The notes: a model not told the origin generated them from the sequence alone. A stretch of 64,000 nt of DNA from Streptomyces fulvoviolaceus (GCF_000718165.1 NZ_JOEY01000004.1:1-64000); one strand, 5' to 3'; shown: positions 25,651 to 34,043, counted from the stretch's first letter. Numbers and translations are program-made.

Positions 25651-26423
25651 GACGCCCCGCCCTGCTGGTCCTTCTGCTTCTGCTGGCAGGCTGCACCACC
25701 GTCCCCGACGACAAGCCCTCGGACTCGCGCTGGCAGCCGCGCCCCGGCGTCGACTGGCAGTGGCAGCTCACCGGCCGCGTCGACACCTCCGTCGACGTGC
25801 CGGTCTACGACATCGACGGCTTCGACCAGTCCAAGGCCACGGTCACCGCCCTGCACCGCAAGGGCCGCAAGGTCATCTGCTACCTCTCCACCGGCGCCTG
25901 GGAGGACTGGCGTCCGGACGCGAAGAAGTTCCCCAAGTCGGTGATCGGCAAGGGCAACGGCTGGGAGGGCGAGCGCTGGCTCGACATCCGCCGCGTCGAT
26001 GTCCTGGAGCCGCTGATGGCTGCGCGGCTGGACATGTGCCGCGAGAAGGGCTTCGACGCGGTCGAGCCGGACAACATGGACGGCTACAAGAACCGCACGG
26101 GCTTCCGGCTGAAGGCCGCGGATCAGCTCCGCTACAACCGGCTGATCGCGAAGCTGGCCCATGAGCGCGGTATGTCGGTCGGGTTGAAGAACGACCTGGA
26201 CCAGATCCCGCAGCTGGTGAAGGACTTCGACTTCGCGGTCAACGAGCAGTGCGCCGAGTACGACGAGTGCGAGGCCAACACGCCGTTCATCAAGGCGAAC
26301 AAGGCCGTTTTCCACGTGGAGTACGAGTTGCCGACGCGTCGGTTCTGCGCCGAGTCGCGGAGGCTGAAGCTGAGTTCGATGCTGAAGAAGTACGAGTTGG
26401 GGGTGTGGCGGAAGGCATGTTGA
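25647..26423 (+). CDS. GH114-like endo-polygalactosaminidase lipoprotein
   Basis: 258 residues from GTG 25647, overlapping the previous stop (GTGA). The N-terminus RRPALLVLLLLLAGCTT is a lipoprotein signal with lipobox LAGC, placing the enzyme on the outer membrane face. The TIM-barrel pattern of GH114 is clear: VPVYDIDGFDQS, GRKVICYLSTGAWEDWRPD, GWEGERWLDIR, GFDAVEPDNMDGY with the acidic pair, and VGLKNDLDQIPQL. Known members cut alpha-1,4-galactosaminan. It closes the cluster, and a reverse type A repeat follows 10 bases later. It may trim or release the cluster's polymer. Confidence 0.88.
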   Translation: MRRPALLVLLLLLAGCTTVPDDKPSDSRWQPRPGVDWQWQLTGRVDTSVDVPVYDIDGFDQSKATVTALHRKGRKVICYLSTGAWEDWRPDAKKFPKSVIGKGNGWEGERWLDIRRVDVLEPLMAARLDMCREKGFDAVEPDNMDGYKNRTGFRLKAADQLRYNRLIAKLAHERGMSVGLKNDLDQIPQLVKDFDFAVNEQCAEYDECEANTPFIKANKAVFHVEYELPTRRFCAESRRLKLSSMLKKYELGVWRKAC

Positions 26424-26433
26424 GTGCGGGTTC

Positions 26434-26479
26434 GTTGTGGCTGGTCGCGCAGTTCCCCGCGCTCCTTGGGGGCGCGTCC
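26434..26479 (-). repeat. Dispersed intergenic repeat, type A (reverse)
   Basis: Read on the minus strand it begins GGACGCGCCCCCAAGGAGCG, then CGGGGAACTGCGCGACCAGC and CACAAC, the same order of parts as the copy at 24347. It fills the gap between the convergent GH114-like gene and cobS and may serve as their shared 3' end. Confidence 0.85.
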
Positions 26480-26492
26480 TCGCCGGCGCCTC

Positions 26493-27278
26493 TTAGGGGG
26501 CGAAGGTCAGCACCACGAGCGCAGTCGTCGCGGCGGTCTCCGCGAGCCCACCGAACACGTCCCCGGTGACCCCACCGAACCGCCGCATGCAGTGCCGCAA
26601 CAGCAACTCGGCAACCGTGACCGCGGCGAGAACCGAGACAGCCGTACGGACGATGCCGTACGACCCGAAGAGCGCCCCCGCACCCGCCGCAGCCAGCGTC
26701 ACCAGGACGCCAGCGATCGCCGCGCCCCGCACCGGCACCACACCCGCGACCGCCGCCCCCAACCCCTCCGGCCGCGCGGCCGGTACCCCCGCGCGGGCCG
26801 CAGACGTCAGCGCGAGCCGGGCCACCGTCGCCGAGACGACCGCGGCCACCGCACCCCGGGCCCAGGAGTCGCCGTAGAGCTGCGTCAGCGCGGCCACCTG
26901 CGCGAGCAGCACGAACACGAGGGTGATCACCCCGAACGGCCCGATGTCCGACTGCTTCATGATCCGCAGCGCGTCCTCCGCGGGCTTGCCGCTGCCGAGC
27001 CCGTCCGCGGTGTCCGCGAGGCCGTCGAGGTGGAGCCCCCGGGTGAGGACGGCCGGCACGGCGGCGGTGGCGACCGCGGCGAGCAGCGGGCCCGCGCCCA
27101 GGGCGAGGAGGAGCAACCCGAGCGCGGCCGCGAGAGCCCCGATCACCAGCCCGACCAGCGGAGCGCACAGCATTCCGCCCCGGGCGGCCTCCCGGTCCCA
27201 GCGGCTCACCTTGACGGGGAGCACGCTGAGCGTGCCGAAGGCGAAGCGGAGGCCGTCCGGCCAGGGGGTCTTGGACAC
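26493..27278 (-). CDS. cobS: Adenosylcobinamide-GDP ribazoletransferase
   Basis: 261 residues, mostly hydrophobic with about 6-7 membrane segments. The CobS signature LTRGLHLDGLADTADGLG (about residues 80-97) with its metal-binding Asp residues is intact, followed by the DIGPFGVITLV segment. It joins alpha-ribazole to adenosylcobinamide-GDP at the membrane, the last major step of cobalamin assembly. Start GTG 27278 has no strong ribosome site. cobT and cobU lie 3-5 kb away on the same strand, with membrane-protein genes in between. I found no cobalamin riboswitch ahead of it. Confidence 0.95.
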   Translation of the reverse strand: MSKTPWPDGLRFAFGTLSVLPVKVSRWDREAARGGMLCAPLVGLVIGALAAALGLLLLALGAGPLLAAVATAAVPAVLTRGLHLDGLADTADGLGSGKPAEDALRIMKQSDIGPFGVITLVFVLLAQVAALTQLYGDSWARGAVAAVVSATVARLALTSAARAGVPAARPEGLGAAVAGVVPVRGAAIAGVLVTLAAAGAGALFGSYGIVRTAVSVLAAVTVAELLLRHCMRRFGGVTGDVFGGLAETAATTALVVLTFAP

Positions 27279-27338
27279 CCGGGGAGGTTACCCGGCGGTC
27301 GGAAATGCGGGAGAGGCACCCATGGATAAAGTTCACTT

Positions 27339-28091
27339 ATGGGACATTGGCTGCAGCGGAACATCATCGAGCCGGGCAAACTGCCGCTGCTGCTCGCTCT
27401 GACCGCGTTCGTGCTCACCTTCCTGATCACCCGGGTCATCACCCGGCTCATCCGCGCGGGCAAGGGCCCCTTCGGGAACGTCAGCTCCGGCGGCGTGCAC
27501 ATCCACCACGTGGTCCCCGGTGTCGTCCTCACCATCATCGGCGGCTTCGGCGCGGTGGCCGGCGGCGCGCACGGCTTCGGCTCGGCGCTGTGCGCGGTCA
27601 TCTTCGGCATCGGCGCGGGCCTCGTCCTGGACGAGTTCGCGCTGATCCTCCACCTCGACGACGTCTACTGGACCGAGGCGGGCCGTCAGAGCGTCGAGGT
27701 CGTGGTGCTCACGGCCGCGCTGGTCGGGCTGGTGCTCGCCGGGTTCTCGCCGTTCGGCGTCAACGACCTGAGCCAGGACGAGCTCCAGGGCCGCGGCAAC
27801 GTCATCACGACCGTGGCGGTCAACTTCCTCTTCGCCCTGCTCGTCCTGAGCAAGGGCAAGGCCCGCATGGCGATCTTCAGCGTGATCGTCCCGTTGGTCG
27901 GCCTGATCGGCTGCGTCCGCCTGGCCCGCCCGGGCTCGGCCTGGGCCCGGCGCTTCTACCGCCGTCGCCCGCGCGCCCGGGCCAGGGCGACCCTGCGCGC
28001 CTACCGCCACGACCGCCGCTGGGCGGGCCCCCGCCGAAGGCTTCAGGACCTGATCGGCGGCAAGCCCGATCCTGTGGTGGCGCGTCGGTGA
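27339..28091 (+). CDS. Integral membrane protein of unknown function
   Basis: 250 residues from ATG 27339. About six membrane segments are followed by a highly basic C-terminal tail (YRRRPRARARATLRAYRHDR). A conserved-looking stretch GGVHIHHVVPGVVLTIIGG carries three His and could bind metal. A loop LILHLDDVYWTEAGR follows later. I do not recognise the family beyond 'actinobacterial membrane protein'. It is divergent from cobS, and its 3' end overlaps the convergent rhomboid-like gene by 49 bases. Confidence 0.75.
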   Translation: MGHWLQRNIIEPGKLPLLLALTAFVLTFLITRVITRLIRAGKGPFGNVSSGGVHIHHVVPGVVLTIIGGFGAVAGGAHGFGSALCAVIFGIGAGLVLDEFALILHLDDVYWTEAGRQSVEVVVLTAALVGLVLAGFSPFGVNDLSQDELQGRGNVITTVAVNFLFALLVLSKGKARMAIFSVIVPLVGLIGCVRLARPGSAWARRFYRRRPRARARATLRAYRHDRRWAGPRRRLQDLIGGKPDPVVARR

Positions 28092-28729
28092 CGTAGGGCC
28101 GAGATCCCGCACAGGATCAGTACGGCCGCGATCGCCGCCAGGTGCTCCTTGCCGGCCAGGTTCTTCTTCAGCAGCACCTCGATCACCATCGCCGCGATCA
28201 CCACACCCGCGGTGACATACGCGCGGTAGCGCCAGCCCAGGAACACCGCGAGGCCGACCACGGCCGCCGACGGCCCGGTGTCCACGACGTGCGCGTCCGA
28301 GCGGGGGAGACCGAAAGGGCTGTCCGGGCCCAGCCAGATGCCCACGCGCGCGTACAGCGTCCCGGCGAGCGTGGCCGCGTACGCCACCGCGAGCGTCCGC
28401 CACCGGCCCAGGCAGATCTCGGCGATCCCGAACACCAGCAGGATCTGCACCAGCGCACCCCAGACGGGCAGGTCGAGCGCGGGTACGAAGACGGACAGGG
28501 GAGTGCGCAGGAGGGCGAGCCACAAGGGGTCCGCGGCCCGCACGGCCCCGACGTTCTGGACGAACTGGTAGCCCCAGGACTGGTTCTGCACGAACTGCAG
28601 CAACGCCGTCAGACACACGGCACCGATGGCCATGGGGATCGCCCGCCGGCGCTTCTCGAACAGCGGCTCGCGCACGGCGACGTACAGCAGCCCCCATTCG
28701 GCGCGGGCCCAGCGGGCGAGCGTGTTCAT
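28043..28729 (-). CDS. Rhomboid-like membrane protein
   Basis: 228 residues from ATG 28729. Its start overlaps the upstream gene's stop (ATGA), so the two are translationally coupled. Several hydrophobic segments are seen, with LLVFGIAEICLGRWRTLAVA and PSAAVVGLAVFLGWRYRAYV recalling rhomboid TM regions. The catalytic GxSG and His of active rhomboid proteases are not evident (TGPSAAVVG lacks the pattern), so it may be an inactive rhomboid-like scaffold. The pairing with an MprF-like transferase suggests a role in lipid or surface modification. Confidence 0.7.
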   Translation of the reverse strand: MNTLARWARAEWGLLYVAVREPLFEKRRRAIPMAIGAVCLTALLQFVQNQSWGYQFVQNVGAVRAADPLWLALLRTPLSVFVPALDLPVWGALVQILLVFGIAEICLGRWRTLAVAYAATLAGTLYARVGIWLGPDSPFGLPRSDAHVVDTGPSAAVVGLAVFLGWRYRAYVTAGVVIAAMVIEVLLKKNLAGKEHLAAIAAVLILCGISALRHRRATTGSGLPPIRS

Positions 28730-30480
28730 CGATATGTCTCCAAAAGCTTGCGGTGCACCCACTTGGGCAGTCCCGGTGCCTCCAGGAACCCCTCCGCGCG
28801 CGCCGACGCGATGCCGATGCGCGGCAGGTCCGCGCTCTTCTCGAAGAGCAGGAACCGCGGCTCCCAGATGGGCCGGTACTTGGCGTTGGCGCGGTACAGC
28901 GACTCGATCTGCCACCACCGCGAGAAGAAGCTGAGCAGCGAGCGCCACAGCCGCAGCACCGGTCCGGCGCCGAGACGTGCTCCACGTTCGAAGACCGATC
29001 GGAACATCGCGAAGTTGAGCGAGACCTGGGTGATCCCGATCTCGTGGGCGCGGCCCAGGAGCTCGATCGCCATGAACTCCATCAGGCCGTTGTCGGAGTC
29101 GCGGTCGCGCCGCATGAGGTCCAGCGACAGCCCGTGCGGGCCCCAGGGGACGAAGGAGAGCACGGCCTTCAGGTCGCCGTTCGCGTCCGTGCACTCCAAC
29201 ATCACGCACCGCCCGTCGGCCGGATCCCCGAGCCGTCCCAGCGCCATGCTGAACCCGCGCTCGGTGGCCCCGTCGCGCCAGTCGTCGGCACGCTTCACCA
29301 GGTACGCCATTTCGTCGGCGGGAATGTCCTCGTGCCGCCGGACGCGCACCGTGTACCCGGCCCGTTTGACCCGGTTGCAGGCCTGCCGGACGGTCCGCAT
29401 GGCCCGCCCCTCCAGCGTGAACTCGGCGACCTCGACGATCGCCTCGTCCCCGAGCTCCAGCGCGTCCAGGCCGTGCCGCGCGTACACGGTCCCCGCCTCC
29501 TCGCCCGCGCCCATCACCGCCGGGATCCACCCGTGCGCCCGGGCCTCGGCGAGCCACGGCTCGATCGCGCCCGGCCAGGCCTCGGGGTCGCCGATCGGAT
29601 CCCCGGAGGCCAGTGACACCCCGCCGACCACGCGGTACGCCACCGCCGCCTTGCCGGTCGGCGACCAGACGACGCTCTTCTCCCGCCGCAGCGCGAAGTA
29701 CCCGAGCGAGTCCCGCTCGCCGTGCCGTTCCAGCAGCGCCCGCAGCCGCTTCTCGTCGTCCTCGGTGAGCGGGTCGACGGCACGCCGGGAGCGGAAGGCG
29801 GCGTAGAAGACGGCAAGGACGAGGAGGGTGCTGAGCATGTTGATCGTGACGTCTACCCAGTTCGGGGTCGAGATGCCCGCCGAGCCGTCTGCGGCCACGG
29901 AGACCAGGCGCAGCGTGCCGTACTGCCAGCGCTCCAGGAACGTCGACGAGCCGGGTGCCTGGTCGGTGGCGGTCACCAGCAGTGCGGCGAACAGCGAGCA
30001 CACGATCAGTCCGCCCACCGCGACCGCGGCCGCCAGCTTCGGGTTCGACCGGTCGCCCTTGGCGTAGAACTCCCGCCGCCCGACGAGCAGCGCGGCGACG
30101 AACGCGGCGGTGAGAGCCAGGGAGACCCAGTTCTGCGCGTACTGCCGGATCTCCGGGAACGCCATGGCGAAGGCGAACAGCGCGAGGAACGCTCCGCCGA
30201 GCACCAGGTTCAGGATCCACGCGGCCCGCTTGCGCCGCCGCATCGTGATCGCCAGGAACGCGGTGAAGACCCCGGAGGCGAACCCCGCGGTCAGCAGATA
30301 CGGGGTGAAGAAGTTCTCCTGGTTGTGCCGCCGCACGTCCTGCCCCAGCGAAACCCACACCGCGGAAAGGAAGTTGACGAACGCGACGGCCCGCAGATAC
30401 CAGACGGCGAAGGCGGCGGCCCGTCGAGAAGCACCAGTGGACCGGTCATCCCGAACGGGTGCAACTCGGACATCTCCCAT
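28726..30480 (-). CDS. MprF/LysX-like transferase with DUF2156 domain
   Basis: 584 residues. The N-terminal part has about six membrane segments. The C-terminal 340 residues form the DUF2156 fold of phosphatidylglycerol lysyltransferases: EKRLRALLERHGERDSLGYF, VAYRVVGGVSLASGDPIGDP, RMVQACNRVKRAGY-like (printed as TVRQACNRVKRAGYTVRV), ANGDLKAVLSFVPWG, LDLMRRDRDSDNGLMEFM and LNFAMFRSVFERG. The DPIGDP and SLDLMRR motifs are intact. Such enzymes transfer an amino acid from tRNA to lipid and lower surface charge against cationic peptides. Acceptor and amino acid are unknown. It is the first gene of a coupled pair. Confidence 0.85.
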   Translation of the reverse strand: MGDVRVAPVRDDRSTGASRRAAAFAVWYLRAVAFVNFLSAVWVSLGQDVRRHNQENFFTPYLLTAGFASGVFTAFLAITMRRRKRAAWILNLVLGGAFLALFAFAMAFPEIRQYAQNWVSLALTAAFVAALLVGRREFYAKGDRSNPKLAAAVAVGGLIVCSLFAALLVTATDQAPGSSTFLERWQYGTLRLVSVAADGSAGISTPNWVDVTINMLSTLLVLAVFYAAFRSRRAVDPLTEDDEKRLRALLERHGERDSLGYFALRREKSVVWSPTGKAAVAYRVVGGVSLASGDPIGDPEAWPGAIEPWLAEARAHGWIPAVMGAGEEAGTVYARHGLDALELGDEAIVEVAEFTLEGRAMRTVRQACNRVKRAGYTVRVRRHEDIPADEMAYLVKRADDWRDGATERGFSMALGRLGDPADGRCVMLECTDANGDLKAVLSFVPWGPHGLSLDLMRRDRDSDNGLMEFMAIELLGRAHEIGITQVSLNFAMFRSVFERGARLGAGPVLRLWRSLLSFFSRWWQIESLYRANAKYRPIWEPRFLLFEKSADLPRIGIASARAEGFLEAPGLPKWVHRKLLETYR

Positions 30481-30548
30481 GGAGGGTGATCATGCCCTTT
30501 GTCCGCCACGGCGCCGCTCAGCCACGACGGCGCGGTCGGGCGCCCGCC

Positions 30549-31637
30549 CTACTCCTCCTTCTCCGGCTCCTCTTCGACGACCTCCGGCACCTCGGGCTTC
30601 TCGGGCAGCTCGGCGGCCAGTGCCGCCGCGGCCTGCACCAGCGGCAGCGCCAGCAGCGCCCCCGCCCCCTCGCCGACCGTCACGCCGTGGTCGAGCAGCG
30701 GCTCCAGGGCCATCCGGTCCAGCGCCTTCGTCTGCCCCGGCTCCCCGCTCTTCTGTCCGGCCAGCCACCAGTCCGGCGCGCGGAACGCGACCCGCTGCCC
30801 CACCAGCGCGCACGCGGCCACCACGACCCCGTCGAGCACGACGGGCAGCTTGCGCACAGCGCTCTGCAGCAGGAACCCGGTGATCGCGGCGAGGTCGGCG
30901 CCGCCCACCGTCGCCAGCAGCTGCAGCTGGTCCCCGAGCACGGGCCGGGCCCGCCGCAGCGCGTCCCGGATCGCCGCGCACTTGCGCATCCAGGTCAGGT
31001 CGTCGATCGCGGCCCCGCCCCGCCCGGTGACGACGGACGCGTCGGTCCCGCACAGCGCCGCGACCAGCACCCCGGCCGCCGTGGTCCCGCCGACGCTCAC
31101 ATCGCCGAGCACCACCAGATCCGTACCGGAGTCGGCCTCCTCGTCGGCCACCGCGACCCCGGCCCGGAAGGCGGCCTCCGCCTCCTCCAGGGTCAGCGCG
31201 TCCTCGATGTCGATACGCCCGCTGCCGCGCCGCACCCGGTGCCGTACGACGCCTTCGGGCAGCGTCTCCGGGTCGCAGTCCAGCGCCATGTCGACGACCC
31301 GCACCGGCACGCCCAGCCGCCGGGCGAGCACCGACACCGGCCGGCCGCCCTCCAGGACCTCCCGCACCAGTTCCGAGGCGGTGCCCGCGGCCCGTCCCGA
31401 GACGCCCAGTTCGGCGATCCCGTGGTCACCGGCGAACAGCACGACCCGCGGCCGTTCGATCGGCCGTACCGGCACGGCCGACTGCGCCGCGGCCAGCCAC
31501 TCACCCAGTTCGTCGAGGCGGCCCAGCGCCCCGGGCGGCACGATCTGACGCTCCCGGCGCGCCTCGGCGTCGCGACGCACGCCGCCGTCGGGGCGCTCGA
31601 TCAGATCGGTGAAGTCGTCGAGATTAAGCGAGCTCAT
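30549..31637 (-). CDS. cobT: Nicotinate-nucleotide--dimethylbenzimidazole phosphoribosyltransferase
   Basis: 362 residues from ATG 31637. It makes alpha-ribazole phosphate from nicotinate mononucleotide and dimethylbenzimidazole for the lower ligand of cobalamin. Landmarks are PPGALGRLDELGEWLA, VVLFAGDHGIAELGVS, LVVLGDVSVGGTTAAGVL and LDHGVTVGEGAGALLALPL, where the Glu near the end is the catalytic base. The tail is acidic and low-complexity (EKPEVPEVVEEEPEKEE), an extension beyond the usual length. It is divergent from a methyltransferase gene. Confidence 0.95.
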   Translation of the reverse strand: MSSLNLDDFTDLIERPDGGVRRDAEARRERQIVPPGALGRLDELGEWLAAAQSAVPVRPIERPRVVLFAGDHGIAELGVSGRAAGTASELVREVLEGGRPVSVLARRLGVPVRVVDMALDCDPETLPEGVVRHRVRRGSGRIDIEDALTLEEAEAAFRAGVAVADEEADSGTDLVVLGDVSVGGTTAAGVLVAALCGTDASVVTGRGGAAIDDLTWMRKCAAIRDALRRARPVLGDQLQLLATVGGADLAAITGFLLQSAVRKLPVVLDGVVVAACALVGQRVAFRAPDWWLAGQKSGEPGQTKALDRMALEPLLDHGVTVGEGAGALLALPLVQAAAALAAELPEKPEVPEVVEEEPEKEE

Positions 31638-31775
31638 TCGCCGAACAGTACCGGCCCTGATCGAACAGGACAGCGCCACATCGCCACGACGACCGGGCAA
31701 CGTCGTTGCACCCAAGATCACGATCCCATACGTTCCGTTTTGCAGTGGATTGTCGTACATCTCCGGGAGCCGCCC

Positions 31776-32378
31776 ATGTCCGCACCGTCCGCCCCTTCAG
31801 CCCCGTCCGTACGACGTCTTCGCTCCACCGCCCGGGCGATGCTGCCGTTCCCCGAACCGGAGAGCTGGCTGGACGTCGGCACGGGCGAGGCCCGCTTCCC
31901 CGAGGCGGCGAAGGAGGTGTTCCCCTACACGTCCTTCGACGGCCTGGACCCCACGCCGCTCGTGATGGACGCGCAGGTGGCCGAGCGCGTCGAGGAGGCG
32001 CACATGGGCCGCCTGACGGACCCGCAGATCACGACCCGCCTGCGCGCCCGCTACGACGTGGTCAGCCTGCTCCACCACCACCGGCCGTGCGCTCCGGACT
32101 CCCGCGAGGAGGTGCGGGCCGCCCTCGCCGTGCTCCGCCCCGGCGGTCACCTGCTCCACGAAGTCGTCCGTCCCTACGGCAGCTTCACCGCGGACGGCCT
32201 CCGTGCGGAGCTGGAGTCCCAGGGCTGCACCATCATCACCTCGGACCGGCTGCCCCTGCCCCGCGCCCTGGTGACGGCGGCCAGGGCCCTGGACGAAGCC
32301 CTGACCCCCGTCATGGCCTACACCGGCTTCTCGAAGACGTACCGCGTGATCGCCCGCAAGGGCACGTCAGCCCCGTAG
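31776..32378 (+). CDS. SAM-dependent methyltransferase, class I-like
   Basis: 200 residues from ATG 31776, with GGGAG upstream. SWLDVGTGEARFPEAAKEVF is motif I, FDGLDPTPLVMDAQVAER the acidic region, then YDVVSLLHHHRPCAP and ALAVLRPGGHLLHEVV. The core is shorter than usual and substrate unknown. It sits divergently between cobT and cobU, but no step in late cobalamin assembly needs a methyltransferase here, so the link may be positional only. Its end overlaps cobU by 12 bases. Confidence 0.75.
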   Translation: MSAPSAPSAPSVRRLRSTARAMLPFPEPESWLDVGTGEARFPEAAKEVFPYTSFDGLDPTPLVMDAQVAERVEEAHMGRLTDPQITTRLRARYDVVSLLHHHRPCAPDSREEVRAALAVLRPGGHLLHEVVRPYGSFTADGLRAELESQGCTIITSDRLPLPRALVTAARALDEALTPVMAYTGFSKTYRVIARKGTSAP

Positions 32379-33569
32379 CACCAGCGCCTGTCCCGCCACC
32401 ACCAGCAGCACCTGCTCGCACTCGGCCGCGAACGCCGCGTTCAGCCGCCCGAGTTCGTCCCGGTAGCGGCGCCCGGACGCGGTGGCCGGCACGATCCCCG
32501 AGCCCACCTCGTTCGACACGGCGACCACGGTCCGCCGCGTGGCCCGCACCGCCTCCGTCAACTCCCGTACCCGCGCCCGCAGTTCCCGCTCCCCGCCGTC
32601 GGCCCACTCCGCGTCGTCCCACGCCCCGACGGAGTCCATCGCGTCCGTCAGCCACAGCGACAGACAGTCGATGAGCAGCGCCGGCCCGTCGTCCTTCAGC
32701 AGCGGCACCAGGTCGCAGGTCTCGGCGGTACGCCACGACCCCGGCCGCCGCTCCCGGTGCGTGGCGACGCGCGAGGCCCACTCGGTGTCGCCGTTGCGGG
32801 AGCCGCCGGTCGCGACGTACAGCACCTGAGGAAAGGCCTCGAGGCGCCGCTCGGCCTCCACCGACTTCCCGGACCGCGCCCCGCCCAGCACCAGCGTCCG
32901 CCGCGGCACATCCGGTACGTCCTCATATGCGCCCACCGCCAGCGTCGTCCCGTCCGGCACGGCCCGCGCCCCGGCGGCGGCCAGCCGTCGCCGCAGCTCG
33001 GCGCCCGGCGGCACGTCGTGATCGAGATGTACGGCGACCACATCCGTCGTGGGCCCGACCGCACCCACCGCCCGCAGCCGCGCCAGGGCGTCCGGCCGCT
33101 CCACGACATCGGCGAGCACCATGTCGTACGACTCCTTGCCCCCCTCCTCCAGCCCGGCCGGCGCGCCCCCCGGCGGCAGATACAGCAGGCTCTGCCCGTC
33201 CGGGCCGGTCACCGCGTACCCGGTGCCCGGCGCGTCCATCGCCACCGCCCGCACCCGATGCCCCGTCAGCAGCGCCAGCTCCCGCCCGTCCGGCACCCGC
33301 CCCGGCTGCGGCAGCCCCGCCGGCACCTCGACGGCAGGACCGTCGTGCGGATGCGACAGCAGCACCTGCCGTACCCCGCCCAGCGAATGTCCCGCCCGCG
33401 CGGCGGCGAAGGCCGCGCCCGGCGTCAGGTCGAGCAGCAACGTCCCGTCCACGAGCACCGCGGTCGCGGCCCGCGCGTCCTGCCCGAGCGCGGTCGCGCA
33501 GGCGGCGCAGGGGCAGTCGGGGCGGGGGAGTCCCGCGGGGGCACCGGTTCCGAGCAAAGTGACGTCCAC
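32367..33569 (-). CDS. cobU: MBL-fold/CobU fusion, adenosylcobinamide kinase
   Basis: 400 residues. The N-terminal 215 residues resemble a metallo-beta-lactamase fold of the PhnP kind (VTLLGTGAPAGLPRPDCPCA, LSHPHDGPAVEV). The metal-binding HxHxDH is degenerate, HPHDG, so hydrolase activity is doubtful. The C-terminal 180 residues are CobU: P-loop LVLGGARSGKS (229-236), EAFPQVLYVATGG, TCDLVPLLKDDGPALLIDCL, and VAVSNEVGSGIVP. CobU phosphorylates adenosylcobinamide and adds GMP. Full-length CobU is about 180 residues, so this is a fusion. GTG/ATG start at 33569. Confidence 0.92.
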   Translation of the reverse strand: MDVTLLGTGAPAGLPRPDCPCAACATALGQDARAATAVLVDGTLLLDLTPGAAFAAARAGHSLGGVRQVLLSHPHDGPAVEVPAGLPQPGRVPDGRELALLTGHRVRAVAMDAPGTGYAVTGPDGQSLLYLPPGGAPAGLEEGGKESYDMVLADVVERPDALARLRAVGAVGPTTDVVAVHLDHDVPPGAELRRRLAAAGARAVPDGTTLAVGAYEDVPDVPRRTLVLGGARSGKSVEAERRLEAFPQVLYVATGGSRNGDTEWASRVATHRERRPGSWRTAETCDLVPLLKDDGPALLIDCLSLWLTDAMDSVGAWDDAEWADGGERELRARVRELTEAVRATRRTVVAVSNEVGSGIVPATASGRRYRDELGRLNAAFAAECEQVLLVVAGQALVLRG

Positions 33570-33620
33570 AGAACCGATTTTCGCCGGTCCCTACTGATCT
33601 TGCGCGTCCGAGGCCAACCC

Positions 33621-33690
33621 AGGGGCGCGGGCTGTATCGATATGCGGCTCCGCCGCGTGGGCGCGACCAGCCCCCACCGGCCCGCACTCG
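33621..33690 (+). repeat. Dispersed intergenic repeat, type B
   Basis: AGGGGCGCGGGCTGTATCGA, then TATGCGGCTCCGCCGCGTGG and GCGCGACCAGCCCCCACCGG with CCCGCAC at the end. Copies with the same order lie at 52234-52302 and, reversed, at 50749-50813. GCGGC-TCC-GCCGC forms a small hairpin. It lies in the 205-base gap upstream of a small gene. Confidence 0.85.
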
Positions 33691-33774
33691 ACGAACTACA
33701 GCGATCTTGTTCCACCCATCCACGCGGACCGCATAGGCTCGACCACGGAACGTGCCCACACAAGGGAGGCCTGC

Positions 33775-33993
33775 ATGGCGACATGGACGTGGCGGTTCGA
33801 GAAGTCCGACGGCACCGAGGTGCAGCCCGCGGTGGTGCCTGAGGAGTTCACCACGCAGGGGGATGCCGAGTCCTGGATCGGGGAGGTCTGGAAGGAGCTT
33901 CTCGAGGGCGGCACGGACCAGGTGCATCTGTTCGAGGACGGGACGAAGATCTACGGCCCGATGAGCCTGCACGCCGAAGCCCCGGCCTCGTAA
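33775..33993 (+). CDS. Small conserved actinobacterial protein
   Basis: 72 residues from ATG 33775, with AAGGGAGG upstream. It begins MATWTWRFEKSDGTEV and has a central acidic helix (DAESWIGEVWKELLEGG) and a closing VHLFEDGTKIYGPMSL. This compact alpha/beta peptide is a pattern I associate with a small actinobacterial family of unknown role. It is followed by a terminator that also reads into the HtrA-like gene on the other strand. Confidence 0.8.
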   Translation: MATWTWRFEKSDGTEVQPAVVPEEFTTQGDAESWIGEVWKELLEGGTDQVHLFEDGTKIYGPMSLHAEAPAS

Positions 33994-33996
33994 GGA

Positions 33997-34043
33997 GCAG
34001 TGAGGAGTGAGGCGGCCGTGGACCGGCCGCCCCTCCTCACTGC
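33997..34043. terminator. Bidirectional terminator hairpin
   Basis: An 11-pair outer stem (33997-34007 with 34033-34043) and a 7-pair inner stem (34011-34017 with 34025-34031) are joined by a small asymmetric bulge. The right arm includes the stop codon of the leftward HtrA-like gene (34037-34039), so the stop lies inside the hairpin. Confidence 0.85.

Noticed and set aside
26424..33569. Cobalamin riboswitch expected ahead of cob genes
   Set aside because: I looked for the B12-box-like GCCACTG core ahead of cobS, cobT and cobU and saw none.
32367..33569. N-terminal half of cobU as a separate hydrolase gene
   Set aside because: There is no stop or internal start with a ribosome site between the two domains; it is one continuous frame.
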